Positions 42,456 to 52,843 of a stretch of 64,000 nucleotides of DNA are shown one piece after another. The position numbers and the translations under genes are program-made. How positions within the stretch are numbered: the stretch's first letter is position 1; the number at the start of each line of letters is the position of its first letter. Under the pieces are notes generated by a model. That model ran no database searches and was not told the origin of the DNA. It was given only the letters and a program-made list of their open reading frames with translations. Source of the DNA: CAXMST01 sp038206985. GTDB lineage: Bacteria; Actinomycetota; Thermoleophilia; Solirubrobacterales; 70-9. The stretch spans positions 11,500-75,499 of the forward strand of contig JBBRAH010000012.1 in the NCBI GenBank assembly GCA_038206985.1. Reading direction: 5' to 3'.

Positions 42456-43568
42456 TCACCTGGAGGCCGCCTCCGCGACCGCGGCCTCGCAGACCTCGAG
42501 CATCAAGGTGAGGCCGTCAGCCGTCACCGACTCCTCAGGCGTGTGGTTGGCGAGCGTGCCGTTGGCCAGCAGCAGCGCATCGAAGCCACGGGCGCGGAAT
42601 GCGTTCGCGTCGCTGCCGCCACCGGTGCTGACCTCGCGCGGCTCGATCCCGCAGCGCTCGAGCGCCGATCGCGCGACATCGAGCGAGGCGGAAGCGGGCT
42701 TGACCCGGTAGCCGCGGAACAGCTCATCGATCTCGATGTCCACATCGCAGTTGTGCTCGCCGGCGGCCCACTGACAGGCGTCGATCATCGAGGCCAACAC
42801 CTGCTCGGCACGGCCCAGCTCGACACTGCGCGCCTCGGCCTCGACCCGGCAGCTTCCGGCAACCACATTGGGGGCGGTGCCGCCGGTGATCACACCCACG
42901 TTGGCGGTCGTCTCCTCGTCGAGCCGTCCCAGCTCCATACCCGCGATCGCGGCTGAGGCTGCGGCGATCGCGCTGCGGCCGGCCTCGGGACGCAGACCGG
43001 CGTGGGCCTCGACTCCGGTGAAGTCGGCGACGAGCTTCTTGTAGGTGGGTGCGGCGATGATCAGCTCGCCGATCGGGGTGGCGTGGTCGAGTACATAGCC
43101 AAGCTCGGCCCGGAGCTCAGCAACATCGAAGGCGTGGGCGCCGCGCAGACCCTGCTCCTCGGCGACGGTGAACAGCAGCTCGATCCCGATCGGCGGCTTG
43201 CCCCGCTCCAGCGCCCGCGCGGCGAGCTCCATGATCACCGTGACCGCGGCCTTGTTGTCGGCGCCGAGGATCGTCTCTCCCTTGCTCCGGAAGACCCCGC
43301 CGTCGTCGAGCACCTCGATCGGCTCGGTGTGAGGCACCGTGTCGAGGTGCGCGCAGAACATCAGGTAGCCCTCGCGCTCTCCCTCGATGCGGGCGAGCAG
43401 GTTGCCCGCGCCCGCCCGCGCCGGACCGGCGCTGTGGTCCTCGCTGGCCTCGAGTCCCATCGAGCGCAGCTCGGCGGCCACGGCATCGGTTATCGCCCGC
43501 TCATCCCCGGTGATGCTCGGAATCTCGCAGTGGCGCACGAAGCGCTCGAACATCCTCTGGTCGCTCAT
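42456..43568 (-). CDS. M20 family metallopeptidase (PepT-like)
   Basis: Dinuclear zinc peptidase of the M20 family, probably a tripeptidase or carboxypeptidase in the cytoplasm. Metal ligands and the catalytic Asp are visible: CAHLDTVPHTEP, ILGADNKAAVTVIMEL, and the Glu-Glu pair in LLFTVAEEQGLRGAHAFDV. The lid domain contains GVEAHAGLRPEAGRSAI and the C-terminal ligand region STGGGSDANAFRARGFDAL. It has 370 residues. It follows pyrG by 71 bp on the same strand. Confidence 0.9.
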   Translation of the reverse strand: MSDQRMFERFVRHCEIPSITGDERAITDAVAAELRSMGLEASEDHSAGPARAGAGNLLARIEGEREGYLMFCAHLDTVPHTEPIEVLDDGGVFRSKGETILGADNKAAVTVIMELAARALERGKPPIGIELLFTVAEEQGLRGAHAFDVAELRAELGYVLDHATPIGELIIAAPTYKKLVADFTGVEAHAGLRPEAGRSAIAAASAAIAGMELGRLDEETTANVGVITGGTAPNVVAGSCRVEAEARSVELGRAEQVLASMIDACQWAAGEHNCDVDIEIDELFRGYRVKPASASLDVARSALERCGIEPREVSTGGGSDANAFRARGFDALLLANGTLANHTPEESVTADGLTLMLEVCEAAVAEAASR

Positions 43569-43639
43569 GCACTCATCCCAGCGCGGAGGCTATGCGCTCG
43601 GCTGCGGCGACGCATTTCACGACCGGCGCGGAGGCGTCG

Positions 43640-45364
<1,725 letters not shown>

Positions 45365-45459
45365 CAGCCGCGAGCGAGTCTAGCCCCGCCGGGGACGGAA
45401 TCGCGGACGCCGGCCGGAGCGACCGGCCCGAATCCCGCGATTTGCGAGAAGGGATCCGG

Positions 45460-46302
45460 CTACTCGGGCAGCCGGCCGACGCGATCCAGGGCAGCCAGCG
45501 GCCCGATGCGGTCGATGGTGGCCGAGATCGAGCGGAACTCGCCGTAGACGGTGATCGCTGCGACGACCACGAGCGCGACCAGGCGCGCGTCCTCCCCGAG
45601 CGCGAGCAGCAGGCTGACCCCGGCGATGGCGCCGGCGAGGTTGGCGCCGGCGTCGCCGAGCATCGCCCGCTCGCGCAGGGTGAGCGCGGCCCCCGCCAGC
45701 AGCGGGCCGATGAACAGGCCGAGCACCTCCAGTGGGAACACTGTCCAGGCGCCGAGGCAGAGCCCGGCGAGCAGCAGGGCGAGTCCCTTCTCGACCCGGC
45801 CCGGGCGCAGGTCGAGGAGGTTGAAGAGGTTGGTCGCCAGCAACAGCAGCGCGAGATCGGCGAGATAGCCCGCCCATTCGCGGCCGAGTCCCGAGGTCGC
45901 ATAAGCGGCCAGCCCAAACGCCCCCGCAGCCTTGATCGCCCCCGTGGAGAGGCGTCCCGAGAGCACCGCCGAGGCATGACCGCGCCAACCCCGCGCCGTA
46001 TCACCCTCGGCGCCACGGCCGAGCATGTCGTCGAGCAAGCCCAGCAGCGCCACGCCGACCACGAACCCGAACCAGCGGCGCAGATCAGGCTCGAGCAGAT
46101 CGAGGTCCGCGCGGTCGTCGAGCATCGCCAGGGGGATCAGAGCGAGCAGCGAGACCGAGATCAGCAGGGCGCCGAGCGGAAAGGCCAGGGACGCTCCCCG
46201 CCAGTTCTCCCGTACCAGCCCGCTGGAGCGCATGTCCGCGCACCAGCGTGGCAGCAGAACCACCGCGAGCGCGAAGGAGAGCAGGAGACCGGCGAGGGTC
46301 AC
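45460..46302 (-). CDS. MraY/WecA-like glycosyltransferase 4 family membrane protein
   Basis: Polytopic protein of 280 residues with the shape of the polyprenyl-phosphate phosphosugar transferase family. Family marks are GVALLGLLDDMLGRG (first Asp pair), LATNLFNLLDLRPGRVEKG (Asn-x-x-Asn-x-x-Asp with PGR) and LGDAGANLAGAIAG. It is shorter than MraY (about 360 residues) and is not MraY itself. The ATG overlaps steB by 4 bp. Co-expression with the cytokinetic SteA/SteB pair suggests an envelope polymer role, which is inference. Confidence 0.8.
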   Translation of the reverse strand: MTLAGLLLSFALAVVLLPRWCADMRSSGLVRENWRGASLAFPLGALLISVSLLALIPLAMLDDRADLDLLEPDLRRWFGFVVGVALLGLLDDMLGRGAEGDTARGWRGHASAVLSGRLSTGAIKAAGAFGLAAYATSGLGREWAGYLADLALLLLATNLFNLLDLRPGRVEKGLALLLAGLCLGAWTVFPLEVLGLFIGPLLAGAALTLRERAMLGDAGANLAGAIAGVSLLLALGEDARLVALVVVAAITVYGEFRSISATIDRIGPLAALDRVGRLPE

Positions 46303-47207
46303 GGCCCGGCGGGGGTGACGGACTCGGTGCCGGGAGCCGGAGCGATCAGTTCGGGCAGGTAACCGTCGGCCTCGTCGCCGACGCCGTAGCTACCCTCCGC
46401 GCCGAGCAGCGAGAAGACGAGCGCCGTCTTGCCGGCCGCGATGTCGACGTGGTCCACGGTCGGGAGCCCGGCGTCGCTGAGTGGGTCGAGCATGGCCGCG
46501 TCGGCGTCGGTTCCGATCGCGCCGGCCGCACCGCCGCTGCCCGCTCGCACGCCCTCGTAGAAGCCGCGGGCCAGGGCATCCACGTCGGCCTGCTGCTCGG
46601 GGTCGAGATCACCGGGCACCGCGGGCACCAGGACCACATGGTCCACGGAGGCCAGGCTCCCGCTGAAGCGGCTGAAGAGCGTTCCTCGCAGCTTGCCCAG
46701 GAGCCGGCTGCCACCGGTGATGCCCTGCCCGGCGGCCCGTCCCAGCGCGCTGAGTGAGTCGCGCTCCGCCTCCGAGCCACGCGAGCCGACCCCACTGAAA
46801 CGCGAGCCGGCAGCCGCGAGCAACGCTGTCCGGTCCGGAGGCAGCGCCAGAACCGCGACCGAATCGAGCTTGGCGCCTGCGGGCTCGATCGCGTTCTTGA
46901 CGTCGGTGGCCGTGGTCTCGGGCAGAGCACCGATGCCGATCAGGGCGACCGAGGTCCCGGCCAGGCGGTTGGCCACCAGGGCCGGGTAGACGGCGTCTCC
47001 GAATTCTTGCTCGCGATCGAGGATGGTCTGCAGATCCTCGGCTCGAGACTCCGCGTCGCTGACATCGGAGCGCAGGCTGCTCTCCAGCTCCTGGGAAGCC
47101 GTCGAGACCACATCGTCGGCCAGCCCGATGCCGATCAGGATGCCGACCGCCAGCGCGATGAACACGGCGAGCAGCGAGGCTGCGTGGTAGCGGGTGCTGT
47201 AGCCCAT
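46299..47207 (-). CDS. steB: MctB/SteB family membrane protein
   Basis: Protein of 302 residues annotated in actinobacteria as copper transporter MctB or as SteB, the partner of SteA. One N-terminal membrane helix (SLLAVFIALAVGILIGIGLA) is followed by a coiled-coil segment (ELESSLRSDVSDAESRAEDL) and an extracytoplasmic Rossmann-like domain. No metal-ligand cluster is evident, so a copper role is doubtful here; the neighbourhood (steA 4 bp upstream) favours the SteB assignment. 4-bp overlap with the transferase gene downstream. Confidence 0.85.
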   Translation of the reverse strand: MGYSTRYHAASLLAVFIALAVGILIGIGLADDVVSTASQELESSLRSDVSDAESRAEDLQTILDREQEFGDAVYPALVANRLAGTSVALIGIGALPETTATDVKNAIEPAGAKLDSVAVLALPPDRTALLAAAGSRFSGVGSRGSEAERDSLSALGRAAGQGITGGSRLLGKLRGTLFSRFSGSLASVDHVVLVPAVPGDLDPEQQADVDALARGFYEGVRAGSGGAAGAIGTDADAAMLDPLSDAGLPTVDHVDIAAGKTALVFSLLGAEGSYGVGDEADGYLPELIAPAPGTESVTPAGP

Positions 47208-47211
47208 CAGC

Positions 47212-48411
47212 TCAGAATCCCAGACCGTCGCGAATCTTGATCCACAGGGCCTCGGTGACGTTGTCGAGCGCCGGCGAGGCGATCACCACGACCACGACCA
47301 GCGCGATGAAGGCGAGCGCGAACATCGCCATGGCTCCCCGGCCGAGGCCCGGCGTGTAGAGCCTGCTCACGCCCTTGGCGTCGACGAGCGTCTCCCCCAC
47401 CCGCAGGCGCGTGAGGAAGGTGGAGGACATCCCGGCGCGATTCTTGTCGAGGAACTCGGTCAGGTTGAAGTGGGCACCGACCATCACGATCAGCGAGGCT
47501 CCCCGCTCGTGGGCGAGCAACATCGCGACGTCCTCGCTGGTGCCGGCTGCAGGCACCACGAGATGCTCGACGCCGAGCGCGGCGAGGCGCTCCGCGCCGG
47601 GCGCCCGGCCGTCGGAATAGCCGTGCACGACGATCTCAGCCCCCGAGCGCAGTGCCTCGTCGCTGGCCGAGTCCATGTCACCGAGGATCATGTCGGGCTT
47701 CAGCCCCGCCTCGAGCACGGCGTCGGCACCTCCGTCCACGGCGAGGACCAGCGGGCGTCGATCGCGGATATAGGCGTTGAGGGCGCTCAAATCCTCGCGA
47801 TAGTCGGGACCGCGAATGACGATCAGGGTCTGGCTCCCGCGAAAGTCGGTACGCACGGGCGGAAAGTCGATGTCGCCGGAGAGCAACTCGCTCTCCTCGC
47901 GAACGTGCTGGATGGTGTTCTCCGCGAACGAGGCCAGCGCCTCGTCGATCATCTCGCGCTGCTGGGCCAGCCGGGCCTCCGTCTCGCTCTCACCGAGGCG
48001 CGAGCCCCGGAACTCGGCTCCGTCCCGGATCCGGATCGTGTCACCGTCGATCTCGAGCCGCCGGCCATCATCGATCAGTTCGAAGAGATCCGCCTCGCTG
48101 ACGTCGATCAGTGGCACCCCCGCCCGGGCTAGGAGCAGCGGCCCGACGTTCGGGTAGTGGCCCGTCGAGCTCTCGGAGTTGTTGAGCACCGCGACCACCC
48201 CCGCATCGGCGAGGTCCTCAGCGGCGATGCGGTCCAGATCGGGATGGTCGATCACGGCGATGTCGCCCCGGTGCAGTCGTTTGACCAGGTCCTTGGTCCG
48301 CTTTCCGGGCCGGGCCCTGCCGGAGAGCACGCCGGCCTGGTCCGCCGGCCGACCCTCGGGGGCTCCGCCCCGGCGCCAGGGCAGGCGGCGAGATGAGGCT
48401 GGCGACTCCAC
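47212..48411 (-). CDS. steA: Putative cytokinetic ring protein SteA
   Basis: SteA family, implicated with SteB in cell separation in corynebacteria. Of the 399 residues, RTKDLVKRLHRGDIAVIDHP and DLADAGVVAVLNNSESSTG form the conserved N-terminal part. A thiamine-pyrophosphokinase-like fold follows (PLVLAVDGGADAVLEAGLKP, DMILGDMDSASDEALRSG). A membrane helix near the C-terminus (AMFALAFIALVVVVVIAS) anchors it. First gene of steA-steB-transferase-pyrG, 95 bp after recN. Confidence 0.9.
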   Translation of the reverse strand: MESPASSRRLPWRRGGAPEGRPADQAGVLSGRARPGKRTKDLVKRLHRGDIAVIDHPDLDRIAAEDLADAGVVAVLNNSESSTGHYPNVGPLLLARAGVPLIDVSEADLFELIDDGRRLEIDGDTIRIRDGAEFRGSRLGESETEARLAQQREMIDEALASFAENTIQHVREESELLSGDIDFPPVRTDFRGSQTLIVIRGPDYREDLSALNAYIRDRRPLVLAVDGGADAVLEAGLKPDMILGDMDSASDEALRSGAEIVVHGYSDGRAPGAERLAALGVEHLVVPAAGTSEDVAMLLAHERGASLIVMVGAHFNLTEFLDKNRAGMSSTFLTRLRVGETLVDAKGVSRLYTPGLGRGAMAMFALAFIALVVVVVIASPALDNVTEALWIKIRDGLGF

Positions 48412-48506
48412 GCCATGATTATCCGCAAAGAGCGGCTCCTCCGGGCACCCGGACGAAGGACTGCACGAATGACTCGCCCATCGGGGGCGGGGATCGCCGG
48501 CGTCGC

Positions 48507-50183
48507 TCAGGCCGCGAGCAACTCACGGGCGTGCTGATCGGCAGCCCGGTCGTCGCCGTCGGCACCGAGCATCCGCACGATCTCGGCAACCAGTTCCTCG
48601 CCCCCGACCCACTCGACCGTTGCGGTGGTGCTCTCCTCGCCAGCCGACTTCTCGACCCGGAAATGCGCGGCCGCGAGCGAGGCGACTTGCGGCAGGTGTG
48701 TGATGCAGAGAACCTGTCTGCTGCTGCCGAGCACCCGCAGTCGCTCGCCCACACGCCGGGCGACCTGGCCCCCTATGCCCGCGTCGATCTCGTCGAAGAC
48801 GAGCGTCTCGACGTCAGCGCCCCGGCCCAGACCGGCGAGCGCGAGCATCACCCTCGAGAGCTCGCCGCCGGAAGCGGTCTCGCCGAGCGGCGCCAGCGGC
48901 ATGCCCGGGTTGGTCGAGACCAGCAGCTCGACCGACTCGCGACCGGAGTGCCCGTAGCCCTGGGCATGCGGAGGCAGCGAGACCTCCAGCGAGGCTCCAT
49001 CCATGGCCAGCTCCTGCAGCTCGCCGGCGACGGCAGCCTCCAGCCGGGGGCCGGCCTGCACGCGCGAGACGCTGAGTCGCTGACCGAGGTCGGCACGCTC
49101 CTGCTCGGCGGCATCCACAGCGGCCTCGAGCTCGGTCGTCCGCTCGCCCGCCTGATCCAGACGCTCGATCTCGGCCCGGCAGCGCTCGGCGTGAGTGAGC
49201 ACGGTCTCGATCGAGCCGCCGTGCTTGCGAAGCAACCGATCGAGAGCCTCCAGTCGGGTCTCCACCGCCTCGAGCCGTTCGGGATCGGCCTCCAGCCTCT
49301 CCACGTAGCTGCGGAGCTCAGCGCCCGTGTCGGCCAGCTCGAGCGCCGCCGAGACGACCCTGCCGCGCAGCTCGTCCAGTTCGGCGTCGACGCCCGAGGA
49401 GCGGTCGAGCGCCGCCTCCGCGTCCGCCAGCAGCGCGGCGGCGCCTCCCTCCGCGCCGTCCCCGGCCACCGCTTCGAGCGCCTGGGCAGCCCCCTCACGC
49501 AGGCCCTCCACGCCGCGCAAGCGGTCGCGGTCGGCGACGAGGCTCGCGAGCTCATCGGCATCCGGCTCGAGTTCGTCGATCTCGCTGAGCTCGAAGCGCA
49601 GCAGGTCGAGGTCGCGCTCGCGGGCGCCGTCGCGCTCGCTCAGCTCCGCCAGTTCGCGGCGCAGCGCCGTGACGCGGGCATGGGTGTCCCGGTAGGCGGC
49701 CCTGAGCTCGAGGTGCTCGGGCCCGGCGAAGGAGTCGAGGATCTCGCCCTGCGCCGACGCCAGAGTCAGCTTGCGGTGTTCGTGCTGTCCGTAGAAGGCG
49801 AGCAGGCGAGCGCCCAGCGCCTTGAGGTCGGCGGCGGTCGCCGCCCGTCCCGCGACGAAGGCCGAGGATCGACCGGAGGCGGAGACGCGACGTGCCAGCA
49901 CCACCTCCTGCTCGTTGGCGGGAACCCGTTCGAGCAGGTCGCTCAGCTCGGGCTCCTCGCGCAGCCCGGGATCGAGGTCGAAGCAGCCCTCGACCCAGGC
50001 CTCCGAGGCGCCGGGACGCACGATCCCGGAGCGCGGCTTGCCGCCCAGCAACAGGTCCAGTGAGTGGGCGAGCACCGTCTTGCCCGCACCCGTCTCGCCG
50101 GTGATCGCGTTGAGCCCCGGCTCCAGCCGCAGCTCGGCCCGCTCGATCAGAAGCAGGTTCTCGATCCTCAGTTCGCGCAACAT
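48507..50183 (-). CDS. recN: DNA repair protein RecN
   Basis: SMC-like ATPase that organises broken DNA ends for recombination. The 558 residues show Walker A in NAITGETGAGKTVLAHSLD, a long central coiled coil rich in Glu, Leu and Arg, the signature TASGGELSRVMLALAGLG, and Walker B in TLVFDEIDAGIGGQVARRV. The start MLRELRIENLLLIERAEL is typical. recN is a classic SOS gene; a LexA-like box lies upstream of tlyA, the probable first gene of this operon. Confidence 0.97.
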   Translation of the reverse strand: MLRELRIENLLLIERAELRLEPGLNAITGETGAGKTVLAHSLDLLLGGKPRSGIVRPGASEAWVEGCFDLDPGLREEPELSDLLERVPANEQEVVLARRVSASGRSSAFVAGRAATAADLKALGARLLAFYGQHEHRKLTLASAQGEILDSFAGPEHLELRAAYRDTHARVTALRRELAELSERDGARERDLDLLRFELSEIDELEPDADELASLVADRDRLRGVEGLREGAAQALEAVAGDGAEGGAAALLADAEAALDRSSGVDAELDELRGRVVSAALELADTGAELRSYVERLEADPERLEAVETRLEALDRLLRKHGGSIETVLTHAERCRAEIERLDQAGERTTELEAAVDAAEQERADLGQRLSVSRVQAGPRLEAAVAGELQELAMDGASLEVSLPPHAQGYGHSGRESVELLVSTNPGMPLAPLGETASGGELSRVMLALAGLGRGADVETLVFDEIDAGIGGQVARRVGERLRVLGSSRQVLCITHLPQVASLAAAHFRVEKSAGEESTTATVEWVGGEELVAEIVRMLGADGDDRAADQHARELLAA

Positions 50184-50267
50184 GTCCGGCTACTAAGTAG
50201 CAGCGGCGACCGACGGATTCCCCCCGCCACCCCCTTTGCAGCGCTTTCGCGGCAGGGCCCGGTCCGT

Positions 50268-51137
50268 TTAGTAGGCGAGGCGGCCGAACTTCTCCCGGAG
50301 GCGCCGGTAGAAGGTGGCTCCCTCGAGCTGGGCCAGGCTCCCCACGCCGTCGCGGAAGTGGACCTCGACCTCCGTTCCGTGGGCCAGCTCTCCCGCAGGA
50401 CGGCCATCGATCGCGATGTCCACCGGGTCCCGCTCGGCCGAGTTGAGCACGTGCAGAACGTCGTCGGGCGCGACGACCAGAGCCCGGGCGGTGAGAGTGT
50501 GCGGCGCGATGAAGCTAACCACGTAGCCGGCCACACCCCAGGCCAGAATCGGGCCGCCGTTGGCCAGGTTATAGCCCGTGGATCCGACCGGGGTGGCCGC
50601 GACCAGGCCGTCGCAGCGCACGTGGCCGACCTCGCGGCCGCCGAGCCGGTAGGAGAGCTCGGCCACGCGGTGGTGCGGGCGGCGGGTGAAGGAGATGTCG
50701 TTGACGGCGAGCAGGGTCTTCCCGCCCACCTCGATCGCGAGACCCGGGAGCGAGACCTGCTCGAAGCCGCCGGCGAAGGCCTGTTCGAGCCCGGCCTCCA
50801 GCTCGGTCGCCTCGATTGCCGCGAGGAAGCCGATCGTCCCGTAGTTGATCCCGAACACGGGCACGCCCTGTCCGGCGAACATCCGCAACCCGCGCAGGAT
50901 CGTCCCGTCGCCACCGAGCGCCAGGCAGAGGTCGGGAGCGGCCTGCAGATCCCCGGCGGGGCCGATCCCCGCGGCGGCCTCACGGTGCTTGTCGAGCTCG
51001 GACTGCTCAGCGAACAGCTCGACGCCCGCCTTCCGCGCTGCCGCCGCAGCGGTCTGCAGCGCGGCACCGGTCTCCTCGGGTCCCGAGTGGGTGAGGACCA
51101 CCGCGGTCCGGATCGCGGCCGACTGCGAGGCGCTCAC
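50268..51137 (-). CDS. nadK: NAD kinase
   Basis: Phosphorylates NAD to NADP. The signature GGDGT is in LCLALGGDGTILRGLRMFAG; further conserved segments are VFGINYGTIGFLAAIE, AVNDISFTRRPHHRVAEL and VGSTGYNLANGGPILAWGV. 289 residues, normal length. GTG start overlapping the tlyA stop by 4 bp; the tlyA-nadK-recN order is widespread in Gram-positive bacteria. Confidence 0.97.
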   Translation of the reverse strand: MSASQSAAIRTAVVLTHSGPEETGAALQTAAAAARKAGVELFAEQSELDKHREAAAGIGPAGDLQAAPDLCLALGGDGTILRGLRMFAGQGVPVFGINYGTIGFLAAIEATELEAGLEQAFAGGFEQVSLPGLAIEVGGKTLLAVNDISFTRRPHHRVAELSYRLGGREVGHVRCDGLVAATPVGSTGYNLANGGPILAWGVAGYVVSFIAPHTLTARALVVAPDDVLHVLNSAERDPVDIAIDGRPAGELAHGTEVEVHFRDGVGSLAQLEGATFYRRLREKFGRLAY

Positions 51138-51931
51138 GAGCCGACCTCCTTCGCGGCCAGGCCGGCGAGCTCGGCGTCGGGCAGGGAGCCCTCGGATGTC
51201 GTGCGCAGGAGCAGGAAGGTCTCGACGTTGCCCTTGGGCCCCGGCACGCCCGCCACGCAGACGCCGGCGGCATGCAGGCCGATGCGGGCCGCGCCCGAGG
51301 CCACGTCGCGCACTGCCGCGAGCCGCTCGGCGGGATCGCGGACGACGCCACCCTTGCCGACCCGGGAGCGGCCGAGCTCGAACTGGGGCTTGACCATCGC
51401 GAGCACCTCCGCACCGGGAGCGAGCAGCGGCGGCAGGGGCTGGAGCACCTTCTCGACCGAGATGAAGCTGACGTCGATCGTGACCAGGTCGGGGGCATAG
51501 GCGAGGTCGCCGGGCTGGAGATCGCGGGCGTTGAAGCTCTCGATCACGGTGACCCGCTCGTCATTGCGCAGGCCCCAATCGATCTGGCCGTGACCGACGT
51601 CGAGCGCGATCACGTGGGTGGCGCCACGGTTGAGCAGGCAGTCGGTAAAGCCTCCCGTCGAGGCGCCGAGGTCCAGGCAGTTCCGCGCCTCGGCCTCGAC
51701 CCCGAGGCGTTCCAGTGCCGACTCGAGCTTCAGCCCGCCGCGCGAGACGTAGCGCGGTCCACCCTCAACACGGATTGCAGTCGCCTCGGGGACCATCTGG
51801 CCCGGCTTGCTTGCGCGCTCGCCGCCGTTGCCGATCCGCACCTGGCCGGCGCGGATCGAGGTCGCGGCCGCGGTTCGCGACGGGGCGAGCCCGCGTTCGG
51901 CCACGAGGGTGTCGAGTCGACGCCGTGCCAT
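51134..51931 (-). CDS. tlyA: TlyA family rRNA methyltransferase
   Basis: 2'-O-methyltransferase acting on ribosomal RNA; in mycobacteria its loss gives capreomycin resistance. The N-terminal S4 RNA-binding domain begins RRRLDTLVAERGLAPSRTAA and includes RYVSRGGLKLESALERL. The Rossmann methyltransferase domain has CLDLGASTGGFTDCLLNRGA and VTIDVSFISVEKVLQPL. ATG at 51931 (MARRRLDTL) gives 265 residues; upstream in-frame codons are outside the family. It is first in tlyA-nadK-recN. Confidence 0.95.
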   Translation of the reverse strand: MARRRLDTLVAERGLAPSRTAAATSIRAGQVRIGNGGERASKPGQMVPEATAIRVEGGPRYVSRGGLKLESALERLGVEAEARNCLDLGASTGGFTDCLLNRGATHVIALDVGHGQIDWGLRNDERVTVIESFNARDLQPGDLAYAPDLVTIDVSFISVEKVLQPLPPLLAPGAEVLAMVKPQFELGRSRVGKGGVVRDPAERLAAVRDVASGAARIGLHAAGVCVAGVPGPKGNVETFLLLRTTSEGSLPDAELAGLAAKEVGS

Positions 51932-52017
51932 GGAGCCGACAAAGTACCGAGCCGGAGCCGCTGGACCGATTCTCTGGACCGAGGCTGACGGCGGACGCCC
52001 GATCAGAGGGCGGTGGG

Positions 52018-52031
52018 CAGTGTGCGCACTG
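52018..52031. promoter_or_regulatory. Short palindrome upstream of tlyA
   Basis: CAGTG, 4-base centre TGCG, CACTG, about 90 bp before the tlyA start. It could be an operator half of the tlyA-nadK-recN control region; no regulator is assigned. Confidence 0.3.
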
Positions 52032-52043
52032 TCACACACAAAC

Positions 52044-52057
52044 CGTACTCGCGTTCG
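52044..52057 (-). promoter_or_regulatory. LexA/SOS-box-like site upstream of tlyA-nadK-recN
   Basis: On the minus strand CGAACGCGAGTACG, against the actinobacterial/Bacillus SOS consensus CGAAC-N4-GTTCG: one mismatch (GTACG). It lies 113 bp before the tlyA ATG. recN, third in the operon, is a known SOS gene in many bacteria, which makes the position meaningful. Confidence 0.45.
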
Positions 52058-52134
52058 TATTCTGATTGAAGACTTAGCGGTTCGGCCCCGGCTGGACCGC
52101 CCTCCCAAACCAAATACTCTCCTCCCTGTACCCC

Positions 52135-52163
52135 GAGAAGGCCCCGCGATGCGGGGCCTTCTC
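52135..52163 (-). terminator. Perfect 13-bp hairpin ending the prepilin operon
   Basis: GAGAAGGCCCCGC and GCGGGGCCTTCTC with a 3-base loop, 15 bp after the last prepilin-like stop on the minus strand and before the tlyA promoter region. The arms are symmetric; the run after the stem on the minus strand is G-rich, so the T-tract is poor, but the stem is the strongest in the window. Confidence 0.7.
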
Positions 52164-52177
52164 TTGTGCCCCCCGGT

Positions 52178-52843
52178 TCAGCTGCCAATCGTCGGCAGGC
52201 TCGGGCAGCCCGCCGCCGGATTCGTCTCGCTCGCGAACCCCGAGGTGCACTCCACCCAGGCGTCGCGGCGCCAGAGCGTGGTCGGTCTGGCGCTGTTGAC
52301 GCGCAGCGCCATACGGGCCAGGATGCGGCGCTCCACGCCGTTGTCGGAGCCCTGACAGACGATCTGGCGGGTCAACAGGTTGTTGGTCAGGTTGGCGGTG
52401 TTGCTCAGATCCAGACCGACGTTGGTGGACGTGTAACACGTGACCGACTGGCCGGCCGCGAGGTTCGGGATGGCCACCGCGTCGCAGAAGCCGGACGCCG
52501 GTTGGCCGTCGAGAACACCGAGGGTCAGCTGATTACCGCTCAGATTGAGACAGCCGGCGGTCGCGACGACCCCGCTCGTCAGCCCGACGAGGCTGCGCAC
52601 ATCGTTGGAGACGAGGTGGCGGTTCATATGCCAGTTGATGACGTCGGTGGCCGAGTCGGCCAGCTCGAAGGCCTGTGCGGAGTCGCGCGAGCGGTTCGTC
52701 TCCCCGAGGGAGCTGACCGCGTAGCTGACGGCGACGGTGGTCAGCAGCAGGATGATGAACATGATCAGCATCACCGACGCAAGCGCAAATCCGCGCTCGC
52801 CCGCTCGTGGGCTCGGCGCCCGGGGGCTCGCCCGCTCGCTCAT
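52178..52843 (-). CDS. Prepilin-like protein (PilX-type minor pilin candidate)
   Basis: Protein of 221 residues. After a basic N-terminus the segment AGERGFALASVMLIMFIILL has the layout of a type IV prepilin: Gly then Phe at the probable PilD cleavage site followed by a hydrophobic helix. The usual Glu at position 5 of the mature protein is absent, as in many PilX-like proteins. The remainder is extracytoplasmic, with five or more Cys residues that could form disulfides. ATG overlaps the preceding gene by 4 bp; last of three. Confidence 0.72.
   Translation of the reverse strand: MSERASPRAPSPRAGERGFALASVMLIMFIILLLTTVAVSYAVSSLGETNRSRDSAQAFELADSATDVINWHMNRHLVSNDVRSLVGLTSGVVATAGCLNLSGNQLTLGVLDGQPASGFCDAVAIPNLAAGQSVTCYTSTNVGLDLSNTANLTNNLLTRQIVCQGSDNGVERRILARMALRVNSARPTTLWRRDAWVECTSGFASETNPAAGCPSLPTIGS

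Noticed and set aside
40319..42511. Very long plus-strand open frame opposite xerD and DUF3866, and similar ones opposite ruvBA (3779-5233) and recN (48393-50063)
   Set aside because: They lie antisense to clearly recognised genes, show no domain, and follow from third-position GC bias that removes stops on the opposite strand.
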